Shown here: positions 23,201 to 29,600 of the stretch, piece after piece
Layout of the letters: every line of letters starts with the position of its first letter
Position numbering within the stretch: position 1 is the stretch's first letter
Source of the DNA: Lentisphaerota bacterium
GTDB taxonomy: Bacteria; Verrucomicrobiota; Lentisphaeria; Victivallales; Victivallaceae
Assembly (NCBI GenBank): GCA_015061885.1
Contig: SUVS01000010.1
Span: forward strand, 1-62,005
DNA length: 62,005 bases
Reading direction: 5' to 3'
Translations under genes and position numbers: made by a program
Notes under the pieces: model-generated
Told to the model about the DNA's origin: nothing
Databases searched by the model: none
Seen by the model: the letters and a program-made list of their open reading frames with translations, nothing else

Positions 23201-23372
23201 GTCGCTGGTCGATGCCAATGGCAATTCGATTTCGTTGACTTTTGACTCGGAAAAAGGTAATTACACCAGCACAGATACTCTTATGGCGGGCGTTGATTAT
23301 TACCTGACGGTCAAGAACAGTAACGAAAAGAAGCAGAATATCGATTACAACATTGATATAAATCTTGCCTGA
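5256..23372 (+). CDS. Giant 6038-residue repeat protein (beta-helix, novel ~110-aa repeats, Fn3-like and PPC-like modules)
   Basis: One uninterrupted 18.1-kb gene. ATG 5256 is preferred over TTG 5250 because AAGGAG sits 7 nt upstream. Regions by eye: residues 1-380, a unique N-terminus with no Sec signal peptide; 380-1000, short irregular repeats (G-I-x-A, L-T-V-x-G-x-I) resembling an autotransporter or adhesin beta-helix; 1000-3105, about 19 copies of a ~110-aa module with L-x-W-x-x-L-H-x-x-L starts and a central Y-V-L-R-D-x-x-G-N-x-I-G motif; 3115-4625, Fn3-like domains separated by D-x-T-P-P-x-F linkers; 4628-6038, about 11 PPC-like modules around D-W-V-G-x-G-D-x-x-D-x-F, the last two recently duplicated (132-aa period). 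Very acidic, Asp/Asn/Gly-rich and poor in Cys. A surface or secreted adhesin-like role is inference; no membrane anchor or sorting signal is obvious. Confidence 0.93.
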   Translation: MATLIIDKLHDATYTITHTDYYDLLLLPEAFGVSTRGQVISVFGSSDMLSVDNIDKFDFELEAFSVSTTKSDGKVSIGGNYVYNPLKVVDRIAQEYGYDGSTLAYWTLGTDNGVEYAIDFYFNYTYSGELKRLYEDIYPENQLVYKERKKDIDWANRPIFAASPDKYNVYHLSVNDDYITGAVMFGGAEGELVLTAQNGAGNADIYHTSTVDNSVKKQDDRIALRSDSYSLRPHYEVVERVQFVDILGNVTEGLEPTDLVFNGSDPLLHNNSFTISYTIYAKNKLTVSSDLAGIVESNVAALYSRYKYVTPSAIVTVCRGNDYNIIGAGVQADELVLASNFRATINVLNNTATFRYALGYSSDSLSDSSLADSGENKHGVITPTVYGGDITNIMWDVFDTTVQRPKDEKDSDLPADFDGGLRANGTTIAGVIIATGNVIRSYGLHAEKSISTAENSVWAGSITVDTSNTLINAGFDYLGKSFTGDELKSMRSSYGAPDASNNKVGAFGVRSEGSLYIARMGTVKNDSGYDQAASIVVNASGNTIAAEVDRYAEKRVASTTSDSEIIAAALYADTIKLGEVTNDVVLDVTSNDNLIYHFDDKATRIVGGEYGAFGIKANTLTLADFDGQIDIHSNMFLEGGALNNNEYIWNLDGAALQQIAGIKAGTLKSDTNLHGEITVTHLDENNHKWRNGMGIYASTLTVKGVIDTEIESAIGIYVANKWDADAFTGVINADMHGIAVNADSGKTINIAGEIYAYSGNYNGENYGIASYTELNLRVSGTITVGNTGSAVRAEYLVCPNAGGMSDINERKFDDNIELTASAKVDGDIDLGAGINTAVINSNASLKGVIKSGAGEVNITFELEEIPSNNRSTVVVEKFSEDDKTLKDSKTITINLNYAREGKYDLIEYKFDVSEYWVEKERNIAFKFQGNTYNVTMKETDPNSNSVCGSFTDINGVEVIARFERNIFSVEVKGELPAAREVKTTDFINEFAEEISMVKNDKLTLKWDMLDAWLKEKIDAGSLKLVDGQKLSEFTSYQVVYVLRDNEGNQIGGPRTVSVTGSSYNVNLLEAAIENNVAVKTIGSAKLISISVIGNTENGIQQGMTYDFSPLITEEVEETCSLTLEWSDEHDEFTDLLDKGKLYADNGATIRKNDPYHYEISVQAYSRTGKKLGNPVKFVVDGDKDSYAVSLQEMGEALDIKYTDIAAISLESVALVSDGKKATRQSDSKASRLEVELSWNELHDEWMEQIANGSLKNESGHDIKNFKNYELEIKLFDKEGTDLGSVNRVVADGAISYTANLSDLVNDISGDYLWSDIFSLQIEKVTLFDENDLSVESTGSFDEIQMVDLAGAGVLFNWDSLHYNLENKCKAGKLDDTAGNRVESLGNYTVSYILRDKNGNQIGSDVYTRTGIEGSNVKIYYAGHAGVKVEDIAEIEILSITCASTDINGNAGNVAHEFSQSATLVTYDAIKVKWTDRKDEFTTLLANNQLFDGNNKKIEEINGYVITVEAYDVSGEKLGNGKLYQYTVSGNIDECDLELQKIADALDIPYVQDIAKVKVVGVTVVGEELNDDESVNKLVQASEFTESNRIINLDWSDLNAEILAEGSINGITLATEDGIRAYELTVIFQDANGNQVGRPVILDDELIKKLAPGSTEEPYVTSYSIDVNAIAPELNIDPSTVYSARIQKFVVHVNDANGNKREVVIDCLTPARETKQNIAKTVLEWTELHAMLQNEMTPETYEITFVMKDESGNVLATANPLTFTVNSSEYTVYLKDYEYLLDGENTINDVAKLEIVKINVSGTDAGGNAVNRSFSGVEFVADTEFDDPEMTLDWYSIADDCKAQIAAGTLVGQNDEVVTGIKSYEITYVLRDKDGKQLGEIVEVTGLTYADYEVNLADAAKRLGIEFQTIAEVELASVVLVGTTASGDSSVVVYRKNEPDVIMPIRWEDSKFEAAAEFDEIAKYTLTYVLRDKDGKVIGSYNKVEVNEPYYEVNITEYRKNNGVTGDIDSVEIVQIDASGTIDGVESTVTIYDLVKSQEHIITLDWTGRFDEVAENFKTVESYTISFVLRDAKGKVIKTVDDVEVPGTVYDVDLVKVLEGTNVKMADVKDIELDKVVISGTDTNDAAIREVVYEIKSAEVIFTKTWDKSETTQIVGDAVYNVTYVLRDKNGNELCTVEAEANENKLNVNLSEVVKNFANVKIDDVHEVVLRKVEMSGKDKNGNDVIETVMSSMNFTEKYHTRIVLDWKNIDTDLRNDTTKLGVEADKELDSITYNVTYNLYKADGTKVVTGEEVTVENASTVDIVLSEVLAEVDGVSAEDVAYAQITDIKAMAVSGGTTLKETDVFDEVIFTPSITVNWQSQADGIAECISDGKYMGLENIASVDSYNVTYVLRKADGTFLAEYTVESNTAEHEHVIDNVAGWGWDVVAEVTKVVPVFKLNDDSSVTGAAYLDAYKNGTKTMTLDWPDYEGEGNYSVTYVLRKADGTEIYKTTVNAAESKYVINIAEALAGTGATVDDVAVAEIIELKKGETEIFVCDTDDYKMISFTLDAPTQDENGNEITSIGSYAVEGVLRKADGTFICNFSAETTAAEYEVNINEAIANAGVTGVTAADVASAEITRITAKNINGVTGADLTLFELIERTEEDDKDSNRHLEMTLEWKTLHDSLVSNLNNGTLEDAEGNKLTGFSEYRIAYIFKDEYDKQLGDVFYGTSDRSSFEVSFADGSTTADGIDYGKVGSVELVEVIWVGNDENDVEREVLHCNVEDVTKTAPREDVFIISWSEWANSKKIKDLIKDYYTITMDVINANGKVIGTFTRDIRADFTSYEVDVERVAEQLGVSSDAIKRIDLTKVEAKEYGSDNVLAVHSGLQEVVLVEYGKFCSLEWNEQHNDWMKKIAAEELRDSAGNVIASFTDYTITIALKDATGTVLKELDIADITGSTYNLDIEKIAGDNNIAFDNIAAVELVSVTLNGGHGVTEQYGKEFDLVTNGIPLMTLDWKTIDQNLRSQLDAQVLIDENGTLFAEFTSYRISYELRDAEGNRIGNVLSAETTAPSYSVDLEGVIPEGCNVDDVASVRLTAITFCGKDAAGNDLEKDYSWTQAVSMLETFVENYKAEDKALTISWYGVDPAEYGLLEIAAFEVEYILYDQNGYKMGESIAFKVDGSKNSITINGVDENTSVAWRFRVLGDDSGTTASAWSDYRTAHDVIQVSSPSKFYTENFSSSVIDANPQEDTTGVVAAIANLFWDEVQSDKAIRKYVIEYCELPDQITLDDVPVGMSLEDYIASNGTDGLFVNSAMPVYVKEVTGTEVAISDFQNQAYVYWRIKAVDVDDASSEWLAGQTFRVWTNNDTSAPVFPDVSTGLLAVTFPGVEYVEPAKDYDRKQEEGKESTYSVMVGWNRAEDSESGVRAYLVEFSTDGGKTFTQYESVDSEDVVSYSYGSWYDESLDPDTTYRIVYRNATGKECVLEADSMVKIPGNTSATANTDLVFVDVTLKEENGKLTLSWCAPSKTMDFIGQDITIEYKVGDTWHELVRNVDDFKYSTYDYTCTVDGLTGKDYQYRVVAVDYFGNKVPVSRVVSGSINSDVSDPNFVFSTTENPNPYADRTFAQYGYKEDEDNLEAEVLLSGELYWSLATDSESAVRKYVIKFSADGGKTFDDKLTQELAVADLEKSFSQLHLDNIDLTITAGKYYTVTVDGNDIIVKAEKDGVLTLDRFIEDLSGKTIVVSDDSSVSVKLNDSMVSTFEYKITEFKHEKLVAGKTYDIVLDNGDVVSATATLNNNKEAVLIVERDIFEKRITIIEHNTEIFNGMTSRENTTLFYKVDIASMNMPASGYTYEIFAYDYFGQTGKPLVGKIEADQTPPVFEKNETQVSGFVYEKPDWEPTVAGNLAETASYSTYIGWHQAVDKDDKGVPASGLRCYELRISTDGGKTWEVSATIDPDELVTRTFCSWVPAPGEEALDVECAYRVCLLDAEGKTTDTYSSAVVGRKDGSNELNLTWVADGNMKGRTFVIQKRVGASWANVSDIGTVKMSDDRDCVVYECSWEIRGMTAEEFSYQIVAKDLCGYTSYIQKDVEVDKGTPMFAKNSIRVEVGEPVKDSENNNEITLTPTFYWNPAQDQAGDVGVRYYVVRYRLKAEDGEPAGEWIVGGTIEHVAGTTEYMWAATNKLEWDVYEYEVIAYDFFGNKTTAKGTFGTPDTEGPKVFFDDEAYANIVEYEYKDATEMVARRDSEGNLVYDSNGKIIYDEVVVMVKQPVLDSNGNIVYDINGDPLMQEVPARGDLAEATVTLKWDGTFVDDSDGDILFKVTISDSMEFSPEGNTYDFWTTDTSLVFDNDTPGRNVGLFENMKQVYWRVQVYDQYYNEGDKIGARQEFYFVNDEGQQLSVSAGLTKPENIEVTYTWLTTDDQRSNTARIKWTHDEQPLGVYYYEIKLVSKSDPKLTYTASTVAKDVQNAGTDLSELVSYNKSSNTFELSDLMQLLRETDPKYTDIADGEYNLVITAYDSNGRKAASSSVNFVMDDTRPERVDRNRIEAFVVSDNLNHDKYSQPVVRWAESIDRTAGIERYELSYRIKGSNSTFETVKIDADTREFIFPSVPEGTTYEYYIIAIDKSGNRSFDWGTGVYEEITARNDDFYRDSLTAVESEPAIGWTGNRIEVKDSVGMGDPADMFKIETGKSTAITLTVDELANLLGTNDDITIEIYKIVDGNYAKAKVFKRYSVSNTGQVFSDLLLDANSTYAFKVVSKSTKNSVVDYSLVIDKKDLGGSATGNDNSDDTYERAIANHKSFVINSELHDLSSFNDWVGYGDSSDWRALSINNSGKFNFSISDAAMDVTLTVYELQENGKMKKLGSVKAGAKELDGKVLQNIVMDREGDYYLEVKANNTKSYGSDYTVTVECVESYPAATEYDDLSAVLTAPANVPKLAINSKLSAAANGEDLWGGIGDTVDYYLIDGSVYRDKEYSLKLDGTNGKEVKVAIGYFNNGKFVTIKSQTGTAGSEAVNILCSFTYDQLSKSQGKLYVQVSSNGTNANSRYTVEFKEYSNMAGADSSDDDAAVTEKYLYNGTPVDDWVGYVDAVDYREISIAENGVYEIKLDGADNNLTITVVQQVVNAKTGKISYRTVKSVKATAANNSVTTGALLLDTNEKYFVSVNATSAKKGGDSDYTLSMEKLGSTVQLEGKTVFSMNDDIQDVSSAVNYVYDAADLGGAYKFTLNNTEATGNVKLTVYELLTTGSKRTVKTLTVKAGDEGNTGYLYFDDSAAKNGTGIYQVEVQGVKSTVSGAVSISGTGYSFDKYLAKAEDVNNSFDDINWVGTGDETDSYDYTVAEGHEGIHEFKLTGFDGNSIKLKIVDANGKVLKTFTTAKNTSEATFAYDFKNVGAYTLVVEANGKGRFSEYTLSYVDRSADANGFDNSSAILGDPDSWNIDDTTKLTAANDVSGWIGLGDAEDFYGIVVDADGNYDLNIGNIENDVKVTLYQATQYNTNDDTIKSGKAIKSVTASAENGGAVLSGVYLNANEHYYVVVKAGNSKGTGNTTYTLGLDKMATAETTQSGKVGSANTAETYCFTAVAGATAISLSLGENSKSESAVVTLYEVNKVTGKYTKVKSLTANSKNLTVNTGDLCLNYDSTYVVEVTAPKVKDGKEVDFTLNVKSWNFADFDGDSDNDVMKKDKATAITLNSASELNAVWANGDAVDYYYVNADADGSYSINLNGINGNTIKVSIISVGADGKTKVLQSVTGKAGADSLILSRDLAAGQYYVKVESVGKNTASQYVLTMTQNNTDNTDDAWKQVAGKVDVTSYDTGDVITDWVGFGDATDVFKVVLDENGSADNHQIAFAASNEETLFALQNNIIEMTLVDNNGKKVALTFDKENGCYISKNLLMAGVDYYLQVKNKSPKTSNVDYGINVVEYSMFSNADDTWQQVAGDIDSVSYGTGDTITDWVGFGDAVDVFKIRLEDIAGGADNGQVVFSGVGDTIDALIGNDIELSLVDANGNSISLTFDSEKGNYTSTDTLMAGVDYYLTVKNSNEKKQNIDYNIDINLA

Positions 23373-23398
23373 TAAGTGCAATAATTGATTAACCCGGC

Positions 23399-23436
23399 GG
23401 GGACAGGAGTTCTGAATTCCTGTCCCCGTTGTTTTT
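23399..23436 (+). terminator. Intrinsic terminator of the giant gene
   Basis: GGGGACAGGA (23399-23408) pairs perfectly with TCCTGTCCCC (23418-23427) around a 9-nt loop and is followed by GTTGTTTTTG, 27 bp after the stop codon. Confidence 0.9.
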
Positions 23437-23625
23437 GTGTTGAGATCGGATAAGATATTTTTATGCTGCCGGGTAAAGAGATGCAATAGACCGATGGGCA
23501 GAGCTGGTAAATTTCCGGCGGCTGTTTTTTGTTGTTTGGGATTGCGGCGGAGTCGGAAAATAGTTTTTATGTTACAGTTTCAGGAACAGTTGTGCTTTTT
23601 ATTGACAGTTTTTTTGCTTCTGCTC

Positions 23626-23654
23626 TTGAAATACGGTGAAAAATTTGCTACATT
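23626..23654 (+). promoter_or_regulatory. Promoter of the second GntR-type regulator
   Basis: TTGAAA (23626-23631), a 17-bp spacer and TACATT (23649-23654), predicting a start near 23661 and a leader of about 28 nt. This supports the ATG at 23689 against the longer frame that runs back to 23437. The rest of the 316-bp gap holds only the preceding terminator. Confidence 0.5.
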
Positions 23655-23688
23655 GTATCGGGAGTATTTTTTTACGGAAAAGGCGATC

Positions 23689-24756
23689 ATGAAACATTCG
23701 GATAATCTGGCTTGGCAAATAGCCGGTAAAATACGCAACGGTCTTGACCTTTATGCGACTGCTGACGGCTCATTGTTCAGCGGCCGCAGGCTTGCCGCCG
23801 AATTCGGGGTGTCGCATCAGACGGTCTGCCGTGCCATTCAACTGCTTGCCGGGGAAAATCTGCTGGAGTGCAAGCGGGGGACCCGTGCAGTTGTCCGTAA
23901 AAAAAGCAAGCGTATAAATCTGGCGTGTATGATAAGTACTGATTACACCAACGCCAAACCGGGCGGCTACTCGGATGTGCCGTATCAGGTGAAAATATTG
24001 CTTGATGAATTGGAACGCTGTCAGTGCGAGTACCGTATTTTCAATTTTTATGATTTGCAGCACGCCAATTTCAGCCCCCGGATCTTTGCCGGATTTGACG
24101 GTTTGATCGCCGCCCGTGCGTTCAGCGACATAAATTCGCGGCAGCTGGTCAATGATTTTCCCGGACCGAAAGTCTGGCTGTGGAACAACGAAGCCGCCAC
24201 TGACAGCGGCAATCAGGTGATACCTGATTTTCTGGCGGGATATGTTGAGCTTTTTGACCGGGCAAGACGGCATGGCATCCGCAAATGTGTATTGCATTGT
24301 TCAAGAAAGTTCTTTGCCAATATCATGACCGATGCTCTGGAATTGAACAACTGGGCTCCGCAGGATTTTTCGGTGGTAATGCACAATGCTCCGGAAACAC
24401 AACTTGCGGCGTACAAATACGCCCTCAATCTGCCGGTGGAAAAAACGACATTGCATGCGTGTGCATCAGATATGTTTGCCTGCGGTTTTGCGGAGGCTTT
24501 TCTGGATAGAAATTTCAAGCCGGGCGAATTCCATGTCAGCGGCACCGGCGATATAGAAAGCTGCGGTTTTATGCCTTTTGACAAGCCGTTTCTGACCACA
24601 TTGCACACCGATCGCCGGGAGGTGATCAGCAAAGGGCTGGATTGCCTGATCCGGAAGATCACCGATGGCGGCAATTCTCCGGAAGAGATCATCAGGATCA
24701 GGACTGGTCTGGTAGTCCGCGATTCTGCTTTGAATGAAGATGCAACTTTAAATTAA
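23689..24756 (+). CDS. GntR-type winged-helix regulator with LacI-like effector domain
   Basis: A 355-residue regulator with the same plan as the one at 502-1608. Residues 1-75 are the winged helix (F-S-G-R-R-L-A-A-E-F-G-V-S-H-Q-T-V-C-R-A-I). A periplasmic-binding-protein-like domain follows, with D-G-L-I-A-A-R where LacI proteins have their ligand-pocket strand, and a C-terminal T-T-L-H-T-D-R-R-E-V core matching the V-x-x-D-x-x-x-M-G region. The chosen ATG follows GGAAAAGG and a promoter at 23626-23654. The longer frame would add 84 residues encoded by promoter sequence. It is first of four co-directional genes (24794, 25609 and 26609 follow with gaps of 37, 26 and 10 bp), so it probably controls its own operon in response to an unidentified sugar. 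Confidence 0.88.
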   Translation: MKHSDNLAWQIAGKIRNGLDLYATADGSLFSGRRLAAEFGVSHQTVCRAIQLLAGENLLECKRGTRAVVRKKSKRINLACMISTDYTNAKPGGYSDVPYQVKILLDELERCQCEYRIFNFYDLQHANFSPRIFAGFDGLIAARAFSDINSRQLVNDFPGPKVWLWNNEAATDSGNQVIPDFLAGYVELFDRARRHGIRKCVLHCSRKFFANIMTDALELNNWAPQDFSVVMHNAPETQLAAYKYALNLPVEKTTLHACASDMFACGFAEAFLDRNFKPGEFHVSGTGDIESCGFMPFDKPFLTTLHTDRREVISKGLDCLIRKITDGGNSPEEIIRIRTGLVVRDSALNEDATLN

Positions 24757-24793
24757 AAAAACAACAATATCAAACACAGAAAGGGTTTAAGTT

Positions 24794-25582
24794 ATGAACA
24801 ACACAACATCAGCTAAAACCGCCCATGGGCGGGTGAAACTGAATAGTTTCACCCTCATTGAACTTCTTGTAGTCATTGCCATCATCGCCATCCTGGCGGC
24901 AATGCTGCTGCCCGCACTTTCTGCCGCCCGCGAAAGTGCCAGAGCAAGCAAGTGCATCAACAACCTCAAGCAGTTGGGGCTTTCGGCATTTGCTTACGCC
25001 GGGGATAACAATGATTTTGTTGTGAGTTATACCACAACTTACGGAGGCATTACAGATGCTCCGCCGCTTTTTTCGCATTACAGTACCGGCTCCAACAGTT
25101 GTTTTCTGGTCTATTATCAGAAGGGGTATCTTGCCAACGAAGTCTGGGGATTGGCTGAAGCTTATGATACCAAGATCCGGGCGGTGTATGAACGCTATTA
25201 CAAGTGCCCGAGCGACTCAGTTTATTTCAGCAAAAGAGCCGGTTCCGGTTCAACCTATGTTTCCTATTGCTGGGTGGCTGGTGTTGGCGATAAATACAAG
25301 GCTCAAGGTATAGGGGACTCCAAAACTCCGTCGCGAATCCGCATCGGGCTTGATGAGCCGGGGGTGATGACTACTATTGATATGGCTCCGCAATTCTGCT
25401 CCAACTATTGTACCACAGTTGCCGGAACCGCTGGAACAACGACTGCACACAACAAGATCGTGAATGTGCTTTATCTGGGCGGATATGTAAAAGCTCAACA
25501 GGCTGGCACAACCAATCGTGCAACCGGAAACAGCAGTCAGCCGCATCCCGGAGTGCAGTATTTTGACGAACATAAACTTTAA
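24794..25582 (+). CDS. Type II secretion/type IV pilin-like protein (pseudopilin, DUF1559-like)
   Basis: A complete 262-residue pseudopilin. The prepilin signal is [20 protein letters not shown] at about residues 17-36, with the conserved Glu, followed by C-I-N-N-L-K-Q-L-G. The body has paired cysteines and a C-terminal [10 protein letters not shown] segment, where this family usually has a D-G-H/G-G strand. The SD is AAAGGG. The residue before the cleavage point is Ser instead of the canonical Gly, as is common in the phylum. It lies between a sugar-type regulator and secreted polysaccharide-related proteins. The regulator-then-pseudopilin order repeats that at 1-1608, which implies a functional link. 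Whether it forms a pilus, a secretion pseudopilus or a surface binding protein is unknown. Confidence 0.9.
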   Translation: MNNTTSAKTAHGRVKLNSFTLIELLVVIAIIAILAAMLLPALSAARESARASKCINNLKQLGLSAFAYAGDNNDFVVSYTTTYGGITDAPPLFSHYSTGSNSCFLVYYQKGYLANEVWGLAEAYDTKIRAVYERYYKCPSDSVYFSKRAGSGSTYVSYCWVAGVGDKYKAQGIGDSKTPSRIRIGLDEPGVMTTIDMAPQFCSNYCTTVAGTAGTTTAHNKIVNVLYLGGYVKAQQAGTTNRATGNSSQPHPGVQYFDEHKL

Positions 25583-25608
25583 TTTCAATATTTAATGAGG
25601 TGTAAAAT

Positions 25609-26598
25609 ATGAACAAGCTTTTTTGTGCAGCTCTTTTGAGTGGTGTAATATTGTCAACTGTTTCGGCGGCTACTTTGCGTGATTATGCTCCCGGTAAAAC
25701 TCCGACGGCTAAAAATGTAAAATTTGCTTTGAGTCCCGAAGGTGTGTTGAGTATGACTTTCGGCGAAGGTAATACTAAAGGTGCCACAGCCTGGATGCGT
25801 GAGTATCACGACTTTATCCCGGTTGGCAAAGCACTCAAACTTACCATGCAAGTCAAGACGACCAATATGAACAGCGGTGCCGAAGTCGGCTTTATGGTAC
25901 AGGCTCTCGGCGAAAACAGAAAGTATTTACGCAGTCGGGTTTTTATTCAGAAATATCCCGCTGCAAAATTTCAGGATAAATGGGATACCATGGTCTATTA
26001 CTTCAAGATGCCCGATCCCGCCAAGACCGTCAATTGGAAAGACGGCAAGATGCTCCTGATAACTTTTAATGCTTACGCTTTGACCGGTAAAGCCGAATTC
26101 AAAGATTTCAAAGCCGAAATCACCGATGCTCCGCTTACTCTTGCGGATTGTGCCCCCGGTAAACTTGCTGCTGCAAAGAATGTGAAATTTGCGGTCGAAA
26201 ATAATATTTCCAGCATGACTTTCGGCCCCGGCAACGAAATGGGCTCCCGTGCCTGGATGCGTCGTTATCACCCGATTTTGAAAGTCGGTCAGAAACTGCG
26301 TATCACCATGCAGGTAAAAACCACCGGTATGATGGATCCCCGTTCCAAGGTCGGTTTTATGATTCAGACTCTGGGCAAAAACCGGAAATACCTTGCCAGC
26401 AAAGTATTTGACTTCTATACCCCTGCCAATGAGTTTGACGGCGAATGGAAAACTCTTGAATATGTTTTCACCATGCCCGACCCGGCTAAAACCGCCCGCT
26501 GGAAAGATGGCGAAATATTGATGATCACTTACGAAGCACTGGCTCTGGAAGGCAAAGCTGAATTCAAGGATTTCAAAGCCGAAGTTATTGCTCAATAA
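25609..26598 (+). CDS. Secreted protein with two tandem carbohydrate-binding-like domains
   Basis: A 329-residue protein with a Sec signal peptide (hydrophobic residues 4-19 ending V-S-A-A). The mature part is an internal duplication of about 155 residues. Both halves contain A-P-G-K, K-N-V-K-F-A, S-M-T-F-G-x-G-N, A-W-M-R-x-Y-H, L-x-I/L-T-M-Q-V-K-T-T, V-G-F-M, M-P-D-P-A-K-T, W-K-D-G, L-x-G-K-A-E-F-K-D-F-K-A-E. The predominantly beta pattern and the terminal 'E-F-K-D-F' strand resemble carbohydrate-binding-module jelly rolls; no catalytic motif is seen. I do not recognise a named family. The SD is GAGGTG. It is 26 bp after the pseudopilin and 10 bp before the LamG protein, so it is in the operon and probably binds the same substrate outside the cytoplasm. 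Confidence 0.8.
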   Translation: MNKLFCAALLSGVILSTVSAATLRDYAPGKTPTAKNVKFALSPEGVLSMTFGEGNTKGATAWMREYHDFIPVGKALKLTMQVKTTNMNSGAEVGFMVQALGENRKYLRSRVFIQKYPAAKFQDKWDTMVYYFKMPDPAKTVNWKDGKMLLITFNAYALTGKAEFKDFKAEITDAPLTLADCAPGKLAAAKNVKFAVENNISSMTFGPGNEMGSRAWMRRYHPILKVGQKLRITMQVKTTGMMDPRSKVGFMIQTLGKNRKYLASKVFDFYTPANEFDGEWKTLEYVFTMPDPAKTARWKDGEILMITYEALALEGKAEFKDFKAEVIAQ

Positions 26599-26608
26599 GG
26601 ATTGAAAA

Positions 26609-29600
26609 ATGCACAAATTTATCTTGAATATTTTTTGCAGTACAGCTTTGCTCGGAACGCTTGCTCTGCATGGTGCGAACAAGGTTGAATACAAAAATAA
26701 TACGCTTGAGAACAAGCTCGCCACCCCCAATGTCCGCTTTTTCACCAGTTTTGACCGGCGGCATATCAATCCGGATTTTGCCAAAGGCTACAAAAAAGCT
26801 CTTTCTCATTCTGATATTTCGCTTGAATTACGCGGTGCGATGGGTTTTGACGGCAACCCGGCATATATTCCGGCGAAGAATGAAGAATTGGCATTTATGC
26901 TCAAGGACAATCTGGATATCAAAGACGGGGCACTTTCGTTCTGGTTCCGTTGCGATGAGTTTGATCCTGCCGATGAAAAGCTCAAGATGAATATCGGCGT
27001 ATTCAATGTGGAAATACCGCTCAAGCAGGGCAGATACAATGCGTTTGGTTATTTTTTCGGCGGGCAGTTCTATCTTGCCAGCAGATTTTTTGATAAAAAC
27101 AGTAATTCGATCGGTATTCCCATCGGGGTGAAAGTGTCCGGAGCCAAAATCGGTAAAGGTGTATGGAATCAGTTGACCTGGAGCTTTGACAAAGAAAACC
27201 GCCATCAGTTCTTTTTGAACGGCGAACCGCTGAACCGTCCCACTCTGCTGGTCATCCCGCCGCAGATAACTGACTTTGCGGTCAACAAGAGTTCGTATAT
27301 GGCGTTCAGTTGTCAGGTGTGGAACCGTCCGGGCCGCCCCTATGTGGTTGCTCTTGACGATATTACTGTTTACGATCAGGCGTTGCCGGAAGCCGCCGTG
27401 CAGGCAAAATATCAGGCGTTGCTGAAGAGCGGTTCCAAAGAAGTCAAGCTGCTGGTTTTGAGTTTTGACGGCAAAGAACGCGGTGTCAGCAAAGTGCCGC
27501 TGCTGCGTTGCAAGGTAGATGCCCGTGCCATGAGTCCTGCACCCAAAAGTGCAAATTATATTCTCAAAAAAGATAACAAAGTAATCAAAAAAGGTGTTAT
27601 GGCTCTGGAAAAAGGGCAGGGCTTTATACTTACAGAAGTACCCGCCCAACCGCAGGATTATACTTTTGAAGTTACTGTCGGCAAGCTCACCGAAAAAATT
27701 CCGGTGCGTACCCCTGACTTTACCTTTATCGGCAAATATCAGCGTAAAGATCATGTTCCGCAGCCGTGGACAATGCCGGTCTATAATGCCAAAGAGCGTT
27801 CTTTCAAAGTCTGGAACCGCAAATACTACTTCGGCAGCAAAGGGCCGTTCCCGACAAAAATCGTTACCGATAAAGGAATCAATGTGCTGGATAAAGGCCC
27901 CGAACTTTACATGGATGGCAAAGCCGTTGTCTGGCAGAACAGCAAGGTCAAAAACGGTAAGAGTTTTGTCATCTTTACCGGAACGGGTAAAGGCAAAGAT
28001 AATTCAGTGGTAAAATACACCACCCGTCTGGACTTTGACGGTTCGATGAAAACTGATTTTACGGTCAACGGCAAACCGGCTGTCAACAATATGACTCTGG
28101 AGTGGAAGGTCGGCAAAGATTTGCTCAAATACCTTATGACTCCGAATTATCAGGCTCCGGCGAACAATGGATTTTATACTTTCGGTTATCCGCAGGGCAA
28201 TATTTTCCGGACTCCCTGTATGCTGTGGCCCGTATCGGAAGATGCCGGGTTCTGCTGGATGCCTGAAGATGACGGCAACTGGCTGCACTCCGGCAATAAA
28301 GATGCTTTCAGTATTGATATGAAAAGCGGTAAAGCCGTGGTCAAACTGATCGCAAAAAAATGTGTTATTCCCGACGGTGTGAGCTATAACTCATGGTTTG
28401 CCGCCACGCCGACGCGTCCGGCACCGGCACAGGTACGCGGTAATTACGGCAAGCATGTTATTTACAACTGGTGGGGCTCCCGCCACAATGCCGGTTATGA
28501 GCCTGACCCGGAACTGGCTCCGAGTTATCTGGGGATATTTGCCCGCAAGAGTTTTGCACCTTACGGCATGGGCCACGGTCAGGTTTTGACCAATCCCATG
28601 GCTCAATATATGGAGATTGACTGGGATGCTCCCGGCTGTTTTATCTACGCTATGGCGGTTCGCGGCGTGGACGAAAAGACCAAACTTTATGAGCATTATA
28701 CCAAAACATCGCGTATTGCCAACAGCAATCCCTGTCCGAGCTTGAAAACTCTTTTCAACGAGTGGCAGGTCAGTCAGGCGGATAAACTGCTTTCCAGTCC
28801 GTGGGGCGACCGCATCAGCACGCTCTACTACGATCTGGGTTCGCCGTTCTTCTTCTGCGGCAACGAAGTCCATGGCTGTGCCTACACGGATAAATTCGGC
28901 AGAAAGATCACCCCCACCCAGGTTACCGGGTTCCGCGATCAATATATAAGATTGCTGGATGTGGCACGCAAGTATGATACCGAAATCATGAGCCACGGGC
29001 AGGATCAGTTTATACCGTTTGTAAACGGTTTGACCGACTGGTGGCTGCCCGGTGAGCAGTGCAGTGCCATGCTCCGGGTCGATAAATATGCCTATATCAA
29101 CAAACTGCGTCCTTATTACATGACCGAAATGAACCGCAAGGTTCTGGGTTGCGGCTCCATGTTCTACTCCATATCGCTGGGATCAGCCAACCGCAATTAT
29201 GTAAAGACTTCGGAGATCACAGAAATACTGCTTGCAATGATGATGCTTTACGATATGGATTATTTGAATCCCGCTGAACATACCGGTTACAACTTCCGTG
29301 TATGGAATACTTATCAGGATTACGGTATGCACGATAAATCAGTAAAAGTGCATCGCTTTGATACTCAAAAGGAGATCAAATTCGATAATCCGGCTATTGA
29401 ATGTACCTGGTACGAATGTCCCAACGGCAAACTTGCCGCAATCGTCAATGTTACGGATAAACCCATTACGACTAAAGTTGATGTCAAAGCATTGAACATT
29501 GCTGACGGTACAGTTTACGACGAATACCGCAATCAGCCGTACAAACTGGAAAACGGTACTTTTACGGTAACAGTTCCCGCCCGCAATTTTGTGCTGGTCG

